Origin: Ignavibacteria bacterium
GTDB lineage: Bacteria > Bacteroidota > Ignavibacteria > Kapaibacteriales > Kapaibacteriaceae
Direction: 5' to 3'
Assembly: GCA_015709655.1 (NCBI GenBank)
Contig: CP054181.1
Coordinates: 1,732,207 to 1,796,206, forward strand
DNA: 64,000 nt
Below the pieces are notes generated by a model. It did not search any database and was not told the origin of the DNA. It saw nothing but the letters and a program-made list of their open reading frames with translations. Both the position numbers and the translations under genes were made by a program. This document shows, in pieces, positions 51,069 to 60,367 of the stretch; the first letter of the stretch is position 1, and each line of letters opens with the position of its first letter.

Positions 51069-51956
51069 ATGATGAAGTTTTATGTTTTTATCGCGATGGC
51101 TCTTGCAGTGCTGCTGTGTGGCTGCGGGACGGCTCATTATAACGGTTTTGGGTACTTAACAGTCGCAACATTTAACCTGGAATGGCTGGGCGACGGGGTT
51201 GACGACAAGATGCGGAGGTCTGATGCGGATTATTTAGCAATAGCCGACATTATGCTAAAGACAGATGCCGATGTTATTGCTGTTCAGGAAGTTGAGAATA
51301 ATCAGGCGCTCCACAAAGTGGTTCGGTATATGTCGGGCTACAAGTATTTTCTTAGTCAGGGCGGTGATAAACAGCGTGTTGGTTTCGTAGTCAGAAACAC
51401 TGTGGAGTTTACACCGATTGGCGATTACATGCCACTTCAGCTTGACCGTCCGGACCGGTTGCGACCCGGTTTTGCCGCTATGTGCTCTAAGGGGGCTCTC
51501 ACATGCCTGATGATGAGTGTGCATCTGAAAAGCACATCACGATATGATAGTACCAACGAGCTCAGGCAGCTAAGCCGGGAGCTGAGAGGTCAGCAGGCAC
51601 AAGTGCTCCACAATTATGTAGACTCGGTGCTTGAAGCCGGGAACGAGCATGACATCCTTCTCTGCGGTGACTTTAACGATTATCCCGGGCGCAGACAGAA
51701 CCCAACCTTAACCGCTCTCGAAAATGGACACGTTACGTTTGTAACGGCCGGCCTGACAAGTTGTGCAAACCCAAAATGGACAGTGATAGATCACGTGGCC
51801 GCGTCAGCAAAAATGACTGAGCGCGTAAACACAAGCACTGTCAGAGTAGAAAACCATCGTGCCTATCTCGACGATGAAGCATCTGCGATGGTGAGTGATC
51901 ACTGTGCCGTCGTAGCTCAGTTTGAGGTGTCAACGTCTGATGTTGACCAGCACTAA
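51069..51956 (+). CDS. Lipoprotein of the endonuclease/exonuclease/phosphatase (EEP) family
   Basis: A 295-residue predicted lipoprotein. The start at 51069 (MMKFYVF, preceded by AAAGGA) gives a hydrophobic leader with lipobox LCGC. EEP-fold residues are ATFNLEWLGDG (Asn for metal), VIAVQEVENNQAL (the catalytic Glu), SVHLKSTSRYD, LLCGDFNDYPG (Asp and Asn) and the ending SDHCAVVAQF (His). All key EEP residues are present. Substrate could be nucleic acid, a phospho-inositol or a sphingolipid; outside the cytoplasm a role in phosphate or nucleotide scavenging is plausible but unproven. Confidence 0.85.
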   Translation: MMKFYVFIAMALAVLLCGCGTAHYNGFGYLTVATFNLEWLGDGVDDKMRRSDADYLAIADIMLKTDADVIAVQEVENNQALHKVVRYMSGYKYFLSQGGDKQRVGFVVRNTVEFTPIGDYMPLQLDRPDRLRPGFAAMCSKGALTCLMMSVHLKSTSRYDSTNELRQLSRELRGQQAQVLHNYVDSVLEAGNEHDILLCGDFNDYPGRRQNPTLTALENGHVTFVTAGLTSCANPKWTVIDHVAASAKMTERVNTSTVRVENHRAYLDDEASAMVSDHCAVVAQFEVSTSDVDQH

Positions 51957-52005
51957 GAATAGTAAAAAATCGGAGTGTATGACGCCTGGCCAGTAGCGTA
52001 ATTAG

Positions 52006-54372
52006 CTACGAGTAAACCGTTACCATGTTGTTTTGACGAGTAGAAACATCCAAGGCCGTTTGTGCATGCTCGGCAAATGTAAGCCATGAATCGGACGAGC
52101 TGTGTTCAGCAATGCCAACACTGATTGTTACAGATGCCTGTACATCGCCGAACGGTATTTGTGAACTGGCAACATCGCGTCGCAGGCTTTCGGCCCACAC
52201 CATTGCCTCGGAGGCGTTAGAACCAATCAACAGTACAGCCAGTGTATGTCCGGAAATTTTAAACACAGCATCGTAATCCCGGATTTGTTTAGAGATCTGT
52301 TGGCCTACCCTATCGCGAGCAATCGTGCGGGTTGATGAAATTTCACCCGTCCTGATACCAACCGGAGGATCAATTTCGATGAAGCACAAGGTTAAATCCG
52401 ACTGGTAATCGGCAGCCCTCAACACCTCCTGCTGTGCTCTGGAATTAAACGCAATCGTCTCGTCTGCCTCTTCGGCTATCTCCGCAGCCTGAATATGATG
52501 GGGCAGAGGAGCATCGCGTAAACCGGCAATCATTTCACCAGCAATATCTGCCAGGAGTTCTGCCATCGTAACGTCATGACTTGTAATTGTGCCCTTATGG
52601 TTTTCCATTACCAGAGCCCCGTGGGTATGCAGAAGCGACCGCATGGGTACAGCTACAAACTGGCACAATGCGATAGGCGGCTCGGACGGTGTGATTCTGG
52701 TTGTACCATCTTCTACACTCACGGCAATTGTTTCACCATTACGGATACACTCACCAGCCAGAGAGCCTTCCAGGTCAACACCTGTGCCAACCAGGGGACC
52801 ATATTCGGTAAGGACGCTTTTTACATCGCACAACGTCCAGATCTTTTGCTCTCTGTCATACATGCATGATCCAACTGTGCTAACCTCAATATTGCGGATG
52901 ATAACGCCAAACAGTGCCGACACGATGTTGTTAAGAGACGGTTCGGCATCAGCCACGGTACTCCGAAACTCAAGAACGGCCTGGAGTAAACGCGAATGCT
53001 GCTGAAGGTCGAACTTGGACGTGTAGTTTAATACCAATGCACTGATAAGTTTTGTAAAGTGGCCGAAAAAGCCAACCGTAACATCGGTGTATGCATTCTC
53101 TTCCATTGAGTCGGCGCACAGAACACCCACAACATTCCCTCTGAAGTACACCGGAACGCCAACAAAGCTTAACGTACCGGCTCTATACTTGTAGTAAGGA
53201 AGCAGCTCCAGCTCTGCTGATGGCACGATATCGGTCACGATTTCGGGTCGGCCCTCTAATGCAATCTGGCTGACAACATCCTGGCCGATCGGTATTTTAC
53301 GTTGGTCAGTAAACTGCTGTTCAGCATTGCTTATTCTGGCCTGAAGGACAAGTTGATTGCGATCTCTGTTAAACCAAAAAAAGGCAGCAGTCCGTGCGTT
53401 CGTTGCCGACCTGATTACCATTAGCACTCGGTTAAGCAGGTAATCGAATTCTTTTCGGGGCTCAGCAGAGTCTTCGAGTTCATCATCGTCATCATCCATG
53501 AACGAAGAAACCCGGATCTCTTCCTTGATTGCCCGGCTGGCCGGTTCCGATGAATCGGATTCGGAATCGTCTTGATGCAACATACCGGCAGTTTCGATTT
53601 CAGGCGCTGTCGCTGCAGTATCTGCATGCGGTATTTCCGGGACATCGCTTTCCGGCGTATCCTGCCGGACCTGCACCGGCACGGGTTCTTCAACCGGCAC
53701 CTTGATTTTGGGCCGTACTACCAGTTCCTCGGAGATGCGCAGTTCCTCGGTTACGGGCTCGTCATGGGGCGGTGCCTGGGACGTTGCTGCGGCTACAACC
53801 TCGGATTCAGCAGCCGGCTTGTTTCGTCCTATTCGTGCATTGATTGCAAGCTGTGGTGCCGAAGCCATGCTTCGTGCCGATCGTACGCCCACCACCCGTA
53901 CCGAACTCTGACCATCGGCAAATTCAACATCCAGTAATGCTGTTGACGGGGTATTATCGGCCGGTACGGTAGGAACCGCTGTTAGCGGCTCGGGCACCTC
54001 CATCAACTCGGGAAACAGTCCGATCTGGCGTTCATCCGGCGGCTTTGTTCCTGAATCTTCGGCACCAAAGGTGGCACGATATGCTGTACTGTCAAAGACT
54101 TGTCTGGTGCGCCCACCATCCCGCGTGGTTTGCGACATGAACGACAGGTTTTCTGTAGGCTTGGGCGGACGAGGCATCGACATATCCGACAGACGTGGTG
54201 ATACCATCATGAAAAGGGCAACACCACCAAGGATGGTAATGCATACACCAATAAGCCGAACCGCCATCTCGTCAAGGAACAGAGCAATAAACAACCCTAT
54301 AATGATAACCACAAATGCAATGGTATCACTGGGTTGAAATACATTGCGGTAGTTTACCTTACGCTTTTGCAT
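52006..54372 (-). CDS. Membrane-anchored double-GAF protein with degenerate GGDEF domain
   Basis: A 788-residue protein. Two membrane segments near the N-terminus (IAFVVIIIGLFIALFLDEMA and the ILGGVALFMMV stretch) anchor it. A long Pro/Glu/Ala-rich linker runs to about residue 310. Two GAF domains follow (about 315-475, GVPVYFRGNVVGVLCADS; about 490-640, GPLVGTGVDLEG to ALVMENHKG). The last 130 residues have the fold of a GGDEF domain, but where GGDEF should be the protein reads SGHTL, and the metal-site D-x-D is EID. Diguanylate cyclase activity is therefore unlikely; it may bind a nucleotide or act as a sensor. Start ATG at 54372. It lies four bases after the lipoprotein gene upstream. Confidence 0.82.
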   Translation of the reverse strand: MQKRKVNYRNVFQPSDTIAFVVIIIGLFIALFLDEMAVRLIGVCITILGGVALFMMVSPRLSDMSMPRPPKPTENLSFMSQTTRDGGRTRQVFDSTAYRATFGAEDSGTKPPDERQIGLFPELMEVPEPLTAVPTVPADNTPSTALLDVEFADGQSSVRVVGVRSARSMASAPQLAINARIGRNKPAAESEVVAAATSQAPPHDEPVTEELRISEELVVRPKIKVPVEEPVPVQVRQDTPESDVPEIPHADTAATAPEIETAGMLHQDDSESDSSEPASRAIKEEIRVSSFMDDDDDELEDSAEPRKEFDYLLNRVLMVIRSATNARTAAFFWFNRDRNQLVLQARISNAEQQFTDQRKIPIGQDVVSQIALEGRPEIVTDIVPSAELELLPYYKYRAGTLSFVGVPVYFRGNVVGVLCADSMEENAYTDVTVGFFGHFTKLISALVLNYTSKFDLQQHSRLLQAVLEFRSTVADAEPSLNNIVSALFGVIIRNIEVSTVGSCMYDREQKIWTLCDVKSVLTEYGPLVGTGVDLEGSLAGECIRNGETIAVSVEDGTTRITPSEPPIALCQFVAVPMRSLLHTHGALVMENHKGTITSHDVTMAELLADIAGEMIAGLRDAPLPHHIQAAEIAEEADETIAFNSRAQQEVLRAADYQSDLTLCFIEIDPPVGIRTGEISSTRTIARDRVGQQISKQIRDYDAVFKISGHTLAVLLIGSNASEAMVWAESLRRDVASSQIPFGDVQASVTISVGIAEHSSSDSWLTFAEHAQTALDVSTRQNNMVTVYS

Positions 54373-54375
54373 GTG

Positions 54376-55449
54376 TTAAGGTAACAATTCTACGGTAAAT
54401 GTTTGATTTTGGTTTTGCACAAGCGTCTTCGCCGGCTGTCCTGGTGCCGACAATTCGATTGTTGCTCCGTTCTTCACCGTTGTTTTGTTGTGAATGGTCA
54501 GACCGGTCTCCAGGTCAACAATTATGCGTGCAGTCCCGCTCAGATTATATGACTTTAGCTTAAGTGTTGGTTTGGGATTAACATGGTCGGGTACCGGACG
54601 TAGGCTCAGAACACCGCCGAGTTTAGCCTCGATCGTTGCAAGCTTTTTACCTTTTACCATCCGAATTGACGTGATACGAAACGTATCAGTAGTTTTTACC
54701 GCAAGGAGTTCATTCAGAAAGGCCCGTTCGGTTCGGGTCCACTCCAGTCCTTCGGTAATCGCCGAATCCGGGAGCGACGGGAATAACATTTGTGCTTTGG
54801 GCGTGATGACAGTACCTTCGATAGCCTGCTGCAGACGTTGTTTGTCTAATTCGTTAGGATTTTGTCCCATTGCCTTATCGGCTGCAAGGCCTGACGTTAC
54901 ACGATCTACAATAGCTCCGGCACCGGTAACACGTATAACCCTGTTGCGTTTGTTTACGGTGATGCCAATGGGTGTATCGAGCAGTGACGCGAACTGCAGG
55001 AACTTAGGATCGGAGCGTTGTGTTGAATCATCGGAGTTGAACCGCACCTGAGGTAGCGGGGATGGATTTGCTTCATCATTGATCTTGGTATCTGTTGCAA
55101 TCTTCTTGAATTTCAGGCGAACTGTTGTGTTGCCGGAATTGTCCACATTGTCAACAGTAAATTCAGTTATCAGATCTTCATTGCGATCCATCGTCATTTT
55201 GTCCTGGCGGAGGTTCGCATCGGACGTAATTCGGTACCGTACTGTTTGGTGAGGTTGTAGGTTTAGGCGGAGGTCTGCGACCTTTATCGAGTCAAGCGAT
55301 AGCGTCACGCCCTGTGAAGTATCGCTTGCTGTAATCGTTCCACCTGCATGTGGTTCGATCTCCTTGGGGGAGTCGGACTCATTTGTAGAGCAGGCAGTAA
55401 GAAAGATCAGAGAAGTAAAAAAACATGCAAGGAGTAGCTGTTTTACCAC
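54376..55449 (-). CDS. Lipoprotein of a DUF6263-like family
   Basis: A 357-residue predicted lipoprotein (LLLACFFTSLIFLTAC lipobox). Two GTG starts are possible: 55473 and 55449. The latter is chosen because it gives a compact signal (VVKQLLLACFF) and only a seven-base overlap with the gene before. The mature part (LNLQPHQTVRYRITSDAN, TVDNVDNSGNTTVRLKFKK, VNKRNRVIRVTGAGAIVD) fits a DUF6263-like fold seen in FCB-group secreted proteins. The neighbour at 55443 shares the same general plan, so the pair probably arose by duplication. Function unknown. It is followed after three bases by the double-GAF gene. Confidence 0.72.
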   Translation of the reverse strand: MVKQLLLACFFTSLIFLTACSTNESDSPKEIEPHAGGTITASDTSQGVTLSLDSIKVADLRLNLQPHQTVRYRITSDANLRQDKMTMDRNEDLITEFTVDNVDNSGNTTVRLKFKKIATDTKINDEANPSPLPQVRFNSDDSTQRSDPKFLQFASLLDTPIGITVNKRNRVIRVTGAGAIVDRVTSGLAADKAMGQNPNELDKQRLQQAIEGTVITPKAQMLFPSLPDSAITEGLEWTRTERAFLNELLAVKTTDTFRITSIRMVKGKKLATIEAKLGGVLSLRPVPDHVNPKPTLKLKSYNLSGTARIIVDLETGLTIHNKTTVKNGATIELSAPGQPAKTLVQNQNQTFTVELLP

Positions 55450-56420
55450 TGGAATTGTCCGGTAAGTTTCCACAAATAATCCGAATTTACCACTTCTGTG
55501 TACAGTTCGTTCATTATTGACACCTTGTACCGGGCCAGTGACTTTAGATGAAGCTCGTCAATAACACCCGTATTCTTCAGGATTGTCTCGGCCGTAAATG
55601 ATACAGTTCCATTGTTTACCTGCGCCACCTGGGAGATGCCGAAGGGGCGGTAGGGCTGTGGGGGGATATTCAGCGAATCTGACGTAGTAATTGTATAGTA
55701 GCCGCCGTTATTCTCAGAGAATACGCTTTTCACCGGATGGTTTACCGTTAACCCGTTCTGGCACAGCAGGTAGGAATGTGTCCACGACGAATCTACCGCA
55801 ACCTTCAGGCCTGGTATAGCCCCCTTCTGAAGATCGCAAACAAACTTAATATTCTCGTCTGACAGAGAAACATTCCAGAGCAGGAGAGTAAGCGAGTCCA
55901 GATCGGCGGCATTTTCGGCGATGTAATCGCGCCAGAATTCAATTTGGTCGCCCTCGATTTTGGTAACCTCACCGTACGAATTCATGGTGAATGTAACCGG
56001 ACGGTTCAGTAGGGCAACGTAATGATGCAGGTCGCTGAAGTTTTTGGGAGTATTATCAACTTGTGAGTCGTACACCACCATCGTGCCATTTGACTCATAG
56101 GCATACGTCATTGAATCAACCGTAACCACCACCTTGCTGATTCCGTCCAAACTCTCAATGCATCGCACCGTCACAAAGTACTTAACATTTCGGTTAAATG
56201 TCTTGGTAGAGCTGTCAGAGTGGATCCGCTTTATTGAGCTTGTTTCAGTGAACTCATAATTCTGAGCGATACCACTGGTATATTTTACTTCCAGCCGGTA
56301 CTCACGGCCCGGTGCCTTTGGTTTTGGCTGAGATTGTTGTTGCTGAGCGAATCCATGACCTGGAAGTAACAGTCCAACCGCAAAAACGAAGCAGCACAGA
56401 ACAAAAGAAGACATTTTCAT
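55443..56420 (-). CDS. Exported protein, DUF6263-like, paralogue of the next gene
   Basis: A 325-residue exported protein with signal peptide (VLCCFVFAVGLLLPGHGFA) and a Gln/Pro-rich start to the mature part. Sequence blocks YRLEVKYTSGIAQNYEFTE, VTVRCIESLDGISKVVVTVD, and FTMNSYGEVTKIEG match the same order as in the lipoprotein gene that follows. The two are likely paralogues with different anchoring (secreted against lipidated). Function is not known. ATG at 56420 is preferred over the adjacent GTG at 56423. It is the first gene of a three-gene minus-strand set ending with the GAF/GGDEF-like gene. Confidence 0.72.
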   Translation of the reverse strand: MKMSSFVLCCFVFAVGLLLPGHGFAQQQQSQPKPKAPGREYRLEVKYTSGIAQNYEFTETSSIKRIHSDSSTKTFNRNVKYFVTVRCIESLDGISKVVVTVDSMTYAYESNGTMVVYDSQVDNTPKNFSDLHHYVALLNRPVTFTMNSYGEVTKIEGDQIEFWRDYIAENAADLDSLTLLLWNVSLSDENIKFVCDLQKGAIPGLKVAVDSSWTHSYLLCQNGLTVNHPVKSVFSENNGGYYTITTSDSLNIPPQPYRPFGISQVAQVNNGTVSFTAETILKNTGVIDELHLKSLARYKVSIMNELYTEVVNSDYLWKLTGQFQW

Positions 56421-56446
56421 CACTGAACCAAAAAAGTAGCTACAAT

Positions 56447-56478
56447 GGGTAAAACAGCACGAGGGCCGGAAGCCCTCG
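56447..56478 (-). terminator. Intrinsic terminator after ndk
   Basis: On the minus strand CGAGGGC and GCCCTCG (plus positions 56460-56466 and 56472-56478) form a seven-base-pair stem with a five-base loop, followed by TGCTGTTTTA. It lies about 40 bases after the ndk stop and before the DUF6263-like gene on the same strand, so it separates the two transcripts. Confidence 0.65.
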
Positions 56479-56519
56479 GTGTACAGTTAACGATATCGCA
56501 CGTTTCATCGTGTAAGGGG

Positions 56520-56933
56520 CTAGGCCAGTTCTGAATCGGCAAAGAAGAAAGCTACTTCGATTTTGCCGTTTTCAACTGAATCTGAGCCGTGTACGGCGTT
56601 TTCACCCTTGCTGGTAGCATACAGACGGCGTACCGTGCCTTCGACGGCCTCAGCGGGGTCTGTGGCGCCAATAAGCGTACGCCAGTCTGCCACAGCATTC
56701 TCTTTTTCGAGTACAATCGGGATGATTGGACCGCTGCTCATGAACGAGACCAGTTCACTGTAAAAAGGGCGCTCTTTGTGAACGTCGTAAAATTTGCCTG
56801 CCACAGCATTGGGGATGGTGATCTGTTTCATCCCAAGGATTTTAAATCCTGCTTTCTGGATCATTGCAATGATGTTGCCGGCATTGTTATTGCGAACAGC
56901 GTCGGGTTTAATTATGCACAGTGTGCGTTCCAT
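56520..56933 (-). CDS. ndk: Nucleoside diphosphate kinase
   Basis: A 137-residue enzyme that equalises nucleoside triphosphate pools. Markers: [15 protein letters not shown] at the start, [14 protein letters not shown], and the active-site block [20 protein letters not shown] with the phosphorylated His. The Kpn-loop region is [19 protein letters not shown]. Length is standard. It sits between sucD (77 bases upstream) and a terminator. Confidence 0.96.
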   Translation of the reverse strand: MERTLCIIKPDAVRNNNAGNIIAMIQKAGFKILGMKQITIPNAVAGKFYDVHKERPFYSELVSFMSSGPIIPIVLEKENAVADWRTLIGATDPAEAVEGTVRRLYATSKGENAVHGSDSVENGKIEVAFFFADSELA

Positions 56934-57010
56934 ACGGTATCAGTAAAATTTGAAGTGAAAAAAGGAATCAGTTATGCGGTGTGTGCCTGAAAGTGGTGTG
57001 TACCGGAGAT

Positions 57011-58012
57011 TTATTTCCTTGCAGATTTCCTGACGGTCTTGCTTCCCTTGCTGGCTGGCCGCGATGCAGCTTTTTTCTTAGCGGGTGTCTGACTTGCTGC
57101 CGTGCTACCCGACGTTCCGCCAAGGACCTTTTTCATCGTTGCGCCAATCAGTGCGGGGCTGGGAGCAACAACGATGCCGCAGGCTTCCATTGTTGCGATT
57201 TTATCGGCAGCTGTGCCCTTGCCGCCCGAGATGATAGCACCGGCATGGCCCATCCGGCGTCCGGGAGGCGCAGTACGTCCGGCAATAAACCCTACGACTG
57301 GCTTTTTAACATGGTCACGGATGTATTCCGACGCTTCTTCTTCGGCCGAGCCGCCTATTTCGCCGATCATCACGATGGCCTTGGTTGCCGGATCGTTGTT
57401 AAAAAACTTGATAGCATCAATGAACTGGGTTCCAATGATGGGATCGCCTCCGATGCCAATACAGGTGCTTTGTCCCAGGCCTTCGTCAGTAAGCTGCTTC
57501 ACAGCCTCGTAGGTTAGTGTTCCGGAACGTGACACCAGGCCGACATTTCCTGGTGAGAAGATATATCCCGGCATTATTCCGATTTTAGTTTCGCCGGGAG
57601 TAATAACACCCGGACAGTTCGGTCCGATAAGAACCGAATTGGATTTTTGCAGTGCGGCTTTTACCGCAATCATGTCACCTGTTGGAATTCCTTCGGTAAT
57701 GCAGATGATAACGCCAATCTCAGAGTCAATGGCTTCCAGAATTGCATCGGCAGCAAAAGCAGCTGGTACAAAGATGATGGATACGTTGGCACCCGTGGCT
57801 GTCACTGCTTCGCGAACCGTGTTATATACGGGCAGCGGACGCACAAAGGTATCGTCACCCTTGCCCGAGTACATACTGCCGCCCTTGCCGGGGGTTACAC
57901 CGGCAACCACATTCGATCCATATTCCAGCATCTGGGAGGTATGGAAGGTACCTTCACCACCGGTGATGCCTTGTACCAGAATTTTTGAATTTTTGTTGAC
58001 TAAAACGCTCAT
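57011..58012 (-). CDS. sucD: Succinate-CoA ligase alpha subunit with Lys/Ala-rich tail
   Basis: A 333-residue subunit of the TCA-cycle enzyme that makes ATP or GTP from succinyl-CoA. Conserved parts: [21 protein letters not shown] (CoA binding), [43 protein letters not shown] and [14 protein letters not shown] with the phosphorylated His. The catalytic part ends near residue 300. About 30 extra residues ([19 protein letters not shown] and more) are basic and resemble histone-H1 tails; the usual protein ends before this. The beta subunit gene is not nearby. A TAAATTTG element lies upstream. Confidence 0.93.
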   Translation of the reverse strand: MSVLVNKNSKILVQGITGGEGTFHTSQMLEYGSNVVAGVTPGKGGSMYSGKGDDTFVRPLPVYNTVREAVTATGANVSIIFVPAAFAADAILEAIDSEIGVIICITEGIPTGDMIAVKAALQKSNSVLIGPNCPGVITPGETKIGIMPGYIFSPGNVGLVSRSGTLTYEAVKQLTDEGLGQSTCIGIGGDPIIGTQFIDAIKFFNNDPATKAIVMIGEIGGSAEEEASEYIRDHVKKPVVGFIAGRTAPPGRRMGHAGAIISGGKGTAADKIATMEACGIVVAPSPALIGATMKKVLGGTSGSTAASQTPAKKKAASRPASKGSKTVRKSARK

Positions 58013-58040
58013 AAAAAGTATTCCCTTTAGGTTAGAACTA

Positions 58041-58048
58041 CAAATTTA
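58041..58048 (-). promoter_or_regulatory. Candidate -7 element (TAAATTTG) for sucD
   Basis: On the minus strand this reads TAAATTTG, an exact TAnnTTTG match, 29 bases before the sucD start. At N19 upstream the triplet is TGT, not TTG. Confidence 0.35.
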
Positions 58049-58071
58049 CGGAACCACACCCGGAGAAACAG

Positions 58072-58491
58072 ATGGTTGACATCACAATTACGTATAGCGG
58101 AGATCTTCACACCAGCGCAACGCATGGTCCGTCGGGCGTGGTGATCGAGACGGACGCCCCGGTTGATAACCAGGGCAGGGGCGAATGTTTTTCTCCAACT
58201 GACCTGGTTGCTACTGCTTTAGGAACCTGTATGTTAACCTATATGGGGATGGCTGCCCGACGTCAGGGCTGGGACCTGGCAGGCACAACGGTACGGGTAC
58301 AAAAGGAGATGGTGGCTGACCCGCTGCGCCGTATCGGCAGGATAACGGTTACCATAACGCTGAACAGAGTGTATGATGACCGCGAAATGAAAATTCTGGC
58401 AAATTCGGTGACGTCGTGTCCGGTGCGGCTTTCGATTTCCGACATGATCGAGGTGCCTGTGCACTTTCACCAGGGGCCTGCAGAGGGATAG
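58072..58491 (+). CDS. OsmC family protein
   Basis: A 139-residue protein with the OsmC fold, related to peroxide-reducing Ohr/OsmC proteins. GRGECFSPTDLVATALGTCML holds the first Cys of the helix (usual spacing) and SCPVRLSISDMIEVPVH holds the second, so a two-Cys site is kept. It has the small-YhfA-like length. A Shine-Dalgarno GGAG lies eight bases before the ATG at 58072. It runs divergent from sucD over 59 bases and converges on gatA with ten bases between stops. Confidence 0.88.
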   Translation: MVDITITYSGDLHTSATHGPSGVVIETDAPVDNQGRGECFSPTDLVATALGTCMLTYMGMAARRQGWDLAGTTVRVQKEMVADPLRRIGRITVTITLNRVYDDREMKILANSVTSCPVRLSISDMIEVPVHFHQGPAEG

Positions 58492-58500
58492 TACCCCTGC

Positions 58501-59901
58501 TTACAAAATGGCTGCGTACTCACCCAGAAGCAGGGCATCGGCTCCGTGAGCTGCCTGTAACTGCACGCCGATGGGCATTCCGTTAGATGCAAATCCTGCG
58601 GGGATGCTGATAGACGGGATTCCGGCAATGTTGGCACTTACGGTGAACAGGTCACTCAGCCACATCTGAACGGGCGAAGCCTGCCGGCCTAGAGGAAACG
58701 CTATATCCGGCGTGGTAGGTAAAGCCAACACGTCAACACTGCTGAATGCCTTTGCATAACTATCTGCAATATGATGCCGGGCTTTTTGCGCCTTGGCATA
58801 GTACTGATCGGCGTAGCCGCTGGAGAGCACAAAGGTTCCCAGCATAATTCTGCGTTTTACCTCGGTTCCAAATCCGGCTGTCCTGGTGGCGGTGATCATG
58901 TCGGTATCCTGTGAATCAGATATCCGCAAACCATAACGAACGCCGTCAAAGCGGGATAAGTTGCTCGAGGCTTCGGCTGCTGCAAGAATAAAGTAGGTGG
59001 GGATCCACAGGTCGGATGCAGGCAGGTCTATCAGAACGATACGATTACCGGCGGCTTCGGCCTTCTGCAAGAAATTGTTATAAACATTTACAACCTCCGG
59101 ACTGCAGTCTTTGAGCAGAGTATCGGACACACGTCCAATGATCCGTGATTGACCGGCCGACTCTGCCTCTGGATCAAAATCCCGGAAAGCACTGCACTCA
59201 ACCGAGGTTGCATCCATAGGGTCCTTGCCGCTTATGAACTGCATGATCAGACCGATATCCGCGGTACATCCGGCAAACACTCCTATCTGATCGAGCGACG
59301 ATGCAAATGCCACAAGACCATACCGGCTCACAAATCCATACGTGGGTTTGTACCCGTACACACCGCAAAATGAGGCCGGTTGCCGAACTGATCCTCCGGT
59401 ATCGCTTCCCAGGGCAACATGGCACATGGAGGCGGCCACGGCAACCGCAGAGCCACCACTGGAGCCGCCGGGAACCCGACTTGTGTCATGCGGGTTTTTC
59501 ACGGGACCAAAGGCGCTGGTTTCATTGCTGGACCCCATGGCAAACTCATCCATGTTGGTTTTACCAATGATTACAGCTCCTGCATCGGTAAGCCTGTCAA
59601 TAACAGTGGCGTTGTAAACCGGTGAAAAGTTCTCCAGCATGCGGGAGGCACAGGTAAGGCGGATGTCACGAACGGAAATGTTGTCTTTCACGGCCACAAC
59701 ACATCCTTCAAGGGGCCGGGCCAACCCTGCTGCAAAACGCCGGTCTGACTCGGCAGCAGCCACCATGGCGGACTCAGCCATCACGGTGATAAAGGCGTTG
59801 AGGTCTGCTCCGTCGCTGATGGCCTGCAGGAATTCGGAAACGCGTTGCTGTACGGTAAGTGTACCGGCCTGGAACAGGCGTCTGTCAATGATATACGTCA
59901 T
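58501..59901 (-). CDS. gatA: Glutamyl-tRNA(Gln) amidotransferase subunit A
   Basis: A 466-residue amidase that supplies ammonia to turn Glu-tRNA(Gln) into Gln-tRNA(Gln). The Ser-cisSer-Lys triad is visible: the Lys in CVVAVKDNISV, the cis-Ser in PGGSSGGSAVAVAA and the nucleophile in ALGSDTGGSVRQPASFCG. KPTYGFVSRYGLVAFASSLDQ is also typical, and it ends in IPAGFASNGMPIGVQLQA. gatB and gatC are not present in this window. It starts directly after the stop of the TatA/B-like gene and is the last gene of the seven-gene operon. Confidence 0.93.
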   Translation of the reverse strand: MTYIIDRRLFQAGTLTVQQRVSEFLQAISDGADLNAFITVMAESAMVAAAESDRRFAAGLARPLEGCVVAVKDNISVRDIRLTCASRMLENFSPVYNATVIDRLTDAGAVIIGKTNMDEFAMGSSNETSAFGPVKNPHDTSRVPGGSSGGSAVAVAASMCHVALGSDTGGSVRQPASFCGVYGYKPTYGFVSRYGLVAFASSLDQIGVFAGCTADIGLIMQFISGKDPMDATSVECSAFRDFDPEAESAGQSRIIGRVSDTLLKDCSPEVVNVYNNFLQKAEAAGNRIVLIDLPASDLWIPTYFILAAAEASSNLSRFDGVRYGLRISDSQDTDMITATRTAGFGTEVKRRIMLGTFVLSSGYADQYYAKAQKARHHIADSYAKAFSSVDVLALPTTPDIAFPLGRQASPVQMWLSDLFTVSANIAGIPSISIPAGFASNGMPIGVQLQAAHGADALLLGEYAAIL

Positions 59902-60180
59902 TCAGGGATTTGTATCGTCAGTTTGTTGCTTCCGAGGCGTGGTGTGGGATGCCGGTGTAATCGAAGTTGCTTTATCAAGATCAGCACGTAGTTGTTCAAC
60001 CGGCTTTTCAACGTCGGCACTGATGTCCCGTATTTGCTGGGTAAGATCTTCCTGAGCTTTCTTTACCTGTCTGATCCCCTTTCCAACGGTGCGTGCAAGA
60101 TCGGGCAGGCTTTTGGGACCAAAGAGAAGCAGAATAACGAGGATGATTAAAATCAGCTCGCCGCCGCCAACATCGAACAT
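59902..60180 (-). CDS. TatA/TatB-family twin-arginine translocase protein (longer)
   Basis: A 92-residue protein. The membrane helix with the family pattern is MFDVGGGELILIILVILLL, then FGPKSLPDLARTVGKGI, followed by an amphipathic helix and a charged tail (about 50 residues). The FG-P-(K)-LP pattern is the classic Tat hinge. Length between TatA and TatB makes the class uncertain. It lies nine bases after the shorter TatA-like gene, so the two are translated in series. tatC is not in this window. Confidence 0.85.
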   Translation of the reverse strand: MFDVGGGELILIILVILLLFGPKSLPDLARTVGKGIRQVKKAQEDLTQQIRDISADVEKPVEQLRADLDKATSITPASHTTPRKQQTDDTNP

Positions 60181-60189
60181 GACGGGACC

Positions 60190-60363
60190 TTACTTGTTAG
60201 GTGCTTTTTCTTCGGTCTCGTCCTGGCCGCTGGCTGCCTTCTTAAACTCCTTGATGCCGGAGCCAAGCCCGCGCATAAGCTCAGGAATTTTGCGTGCGCC
60301 GAAGAGCACAACAACCAGCAAAATAATCAGGATAAGTTCGGGTGCTCCAATTCCAAATGGCAT
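60190..60363 (-). CDS. tatA: TatA-family twin-arginine translocase protein (short)
   Basis: A 57-residue protein. It has [20 protein letters not shown], then the hinge [24 protein letters not shown] with a charged tail ending in APNK. All TatA features are present: a short N-terminal part, a single membrane helix, the FG hinge and an amphipathic helix. Start ATG at 60363 with GGAG correctly placed upstream; the gene follows purQ after four bases. TatA forms the protein-conducting pore for folded proteins. It is short enough to be missed by length-limited gene callers. Confidence 0.9.
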   Translation of the reverse strand: MPFGIGAPELILIILLVVVLFGARKIPELMRGLGSGIKEFKKAASGQDETEEKAPNK

Positions 60364-60367
60364 AGCA

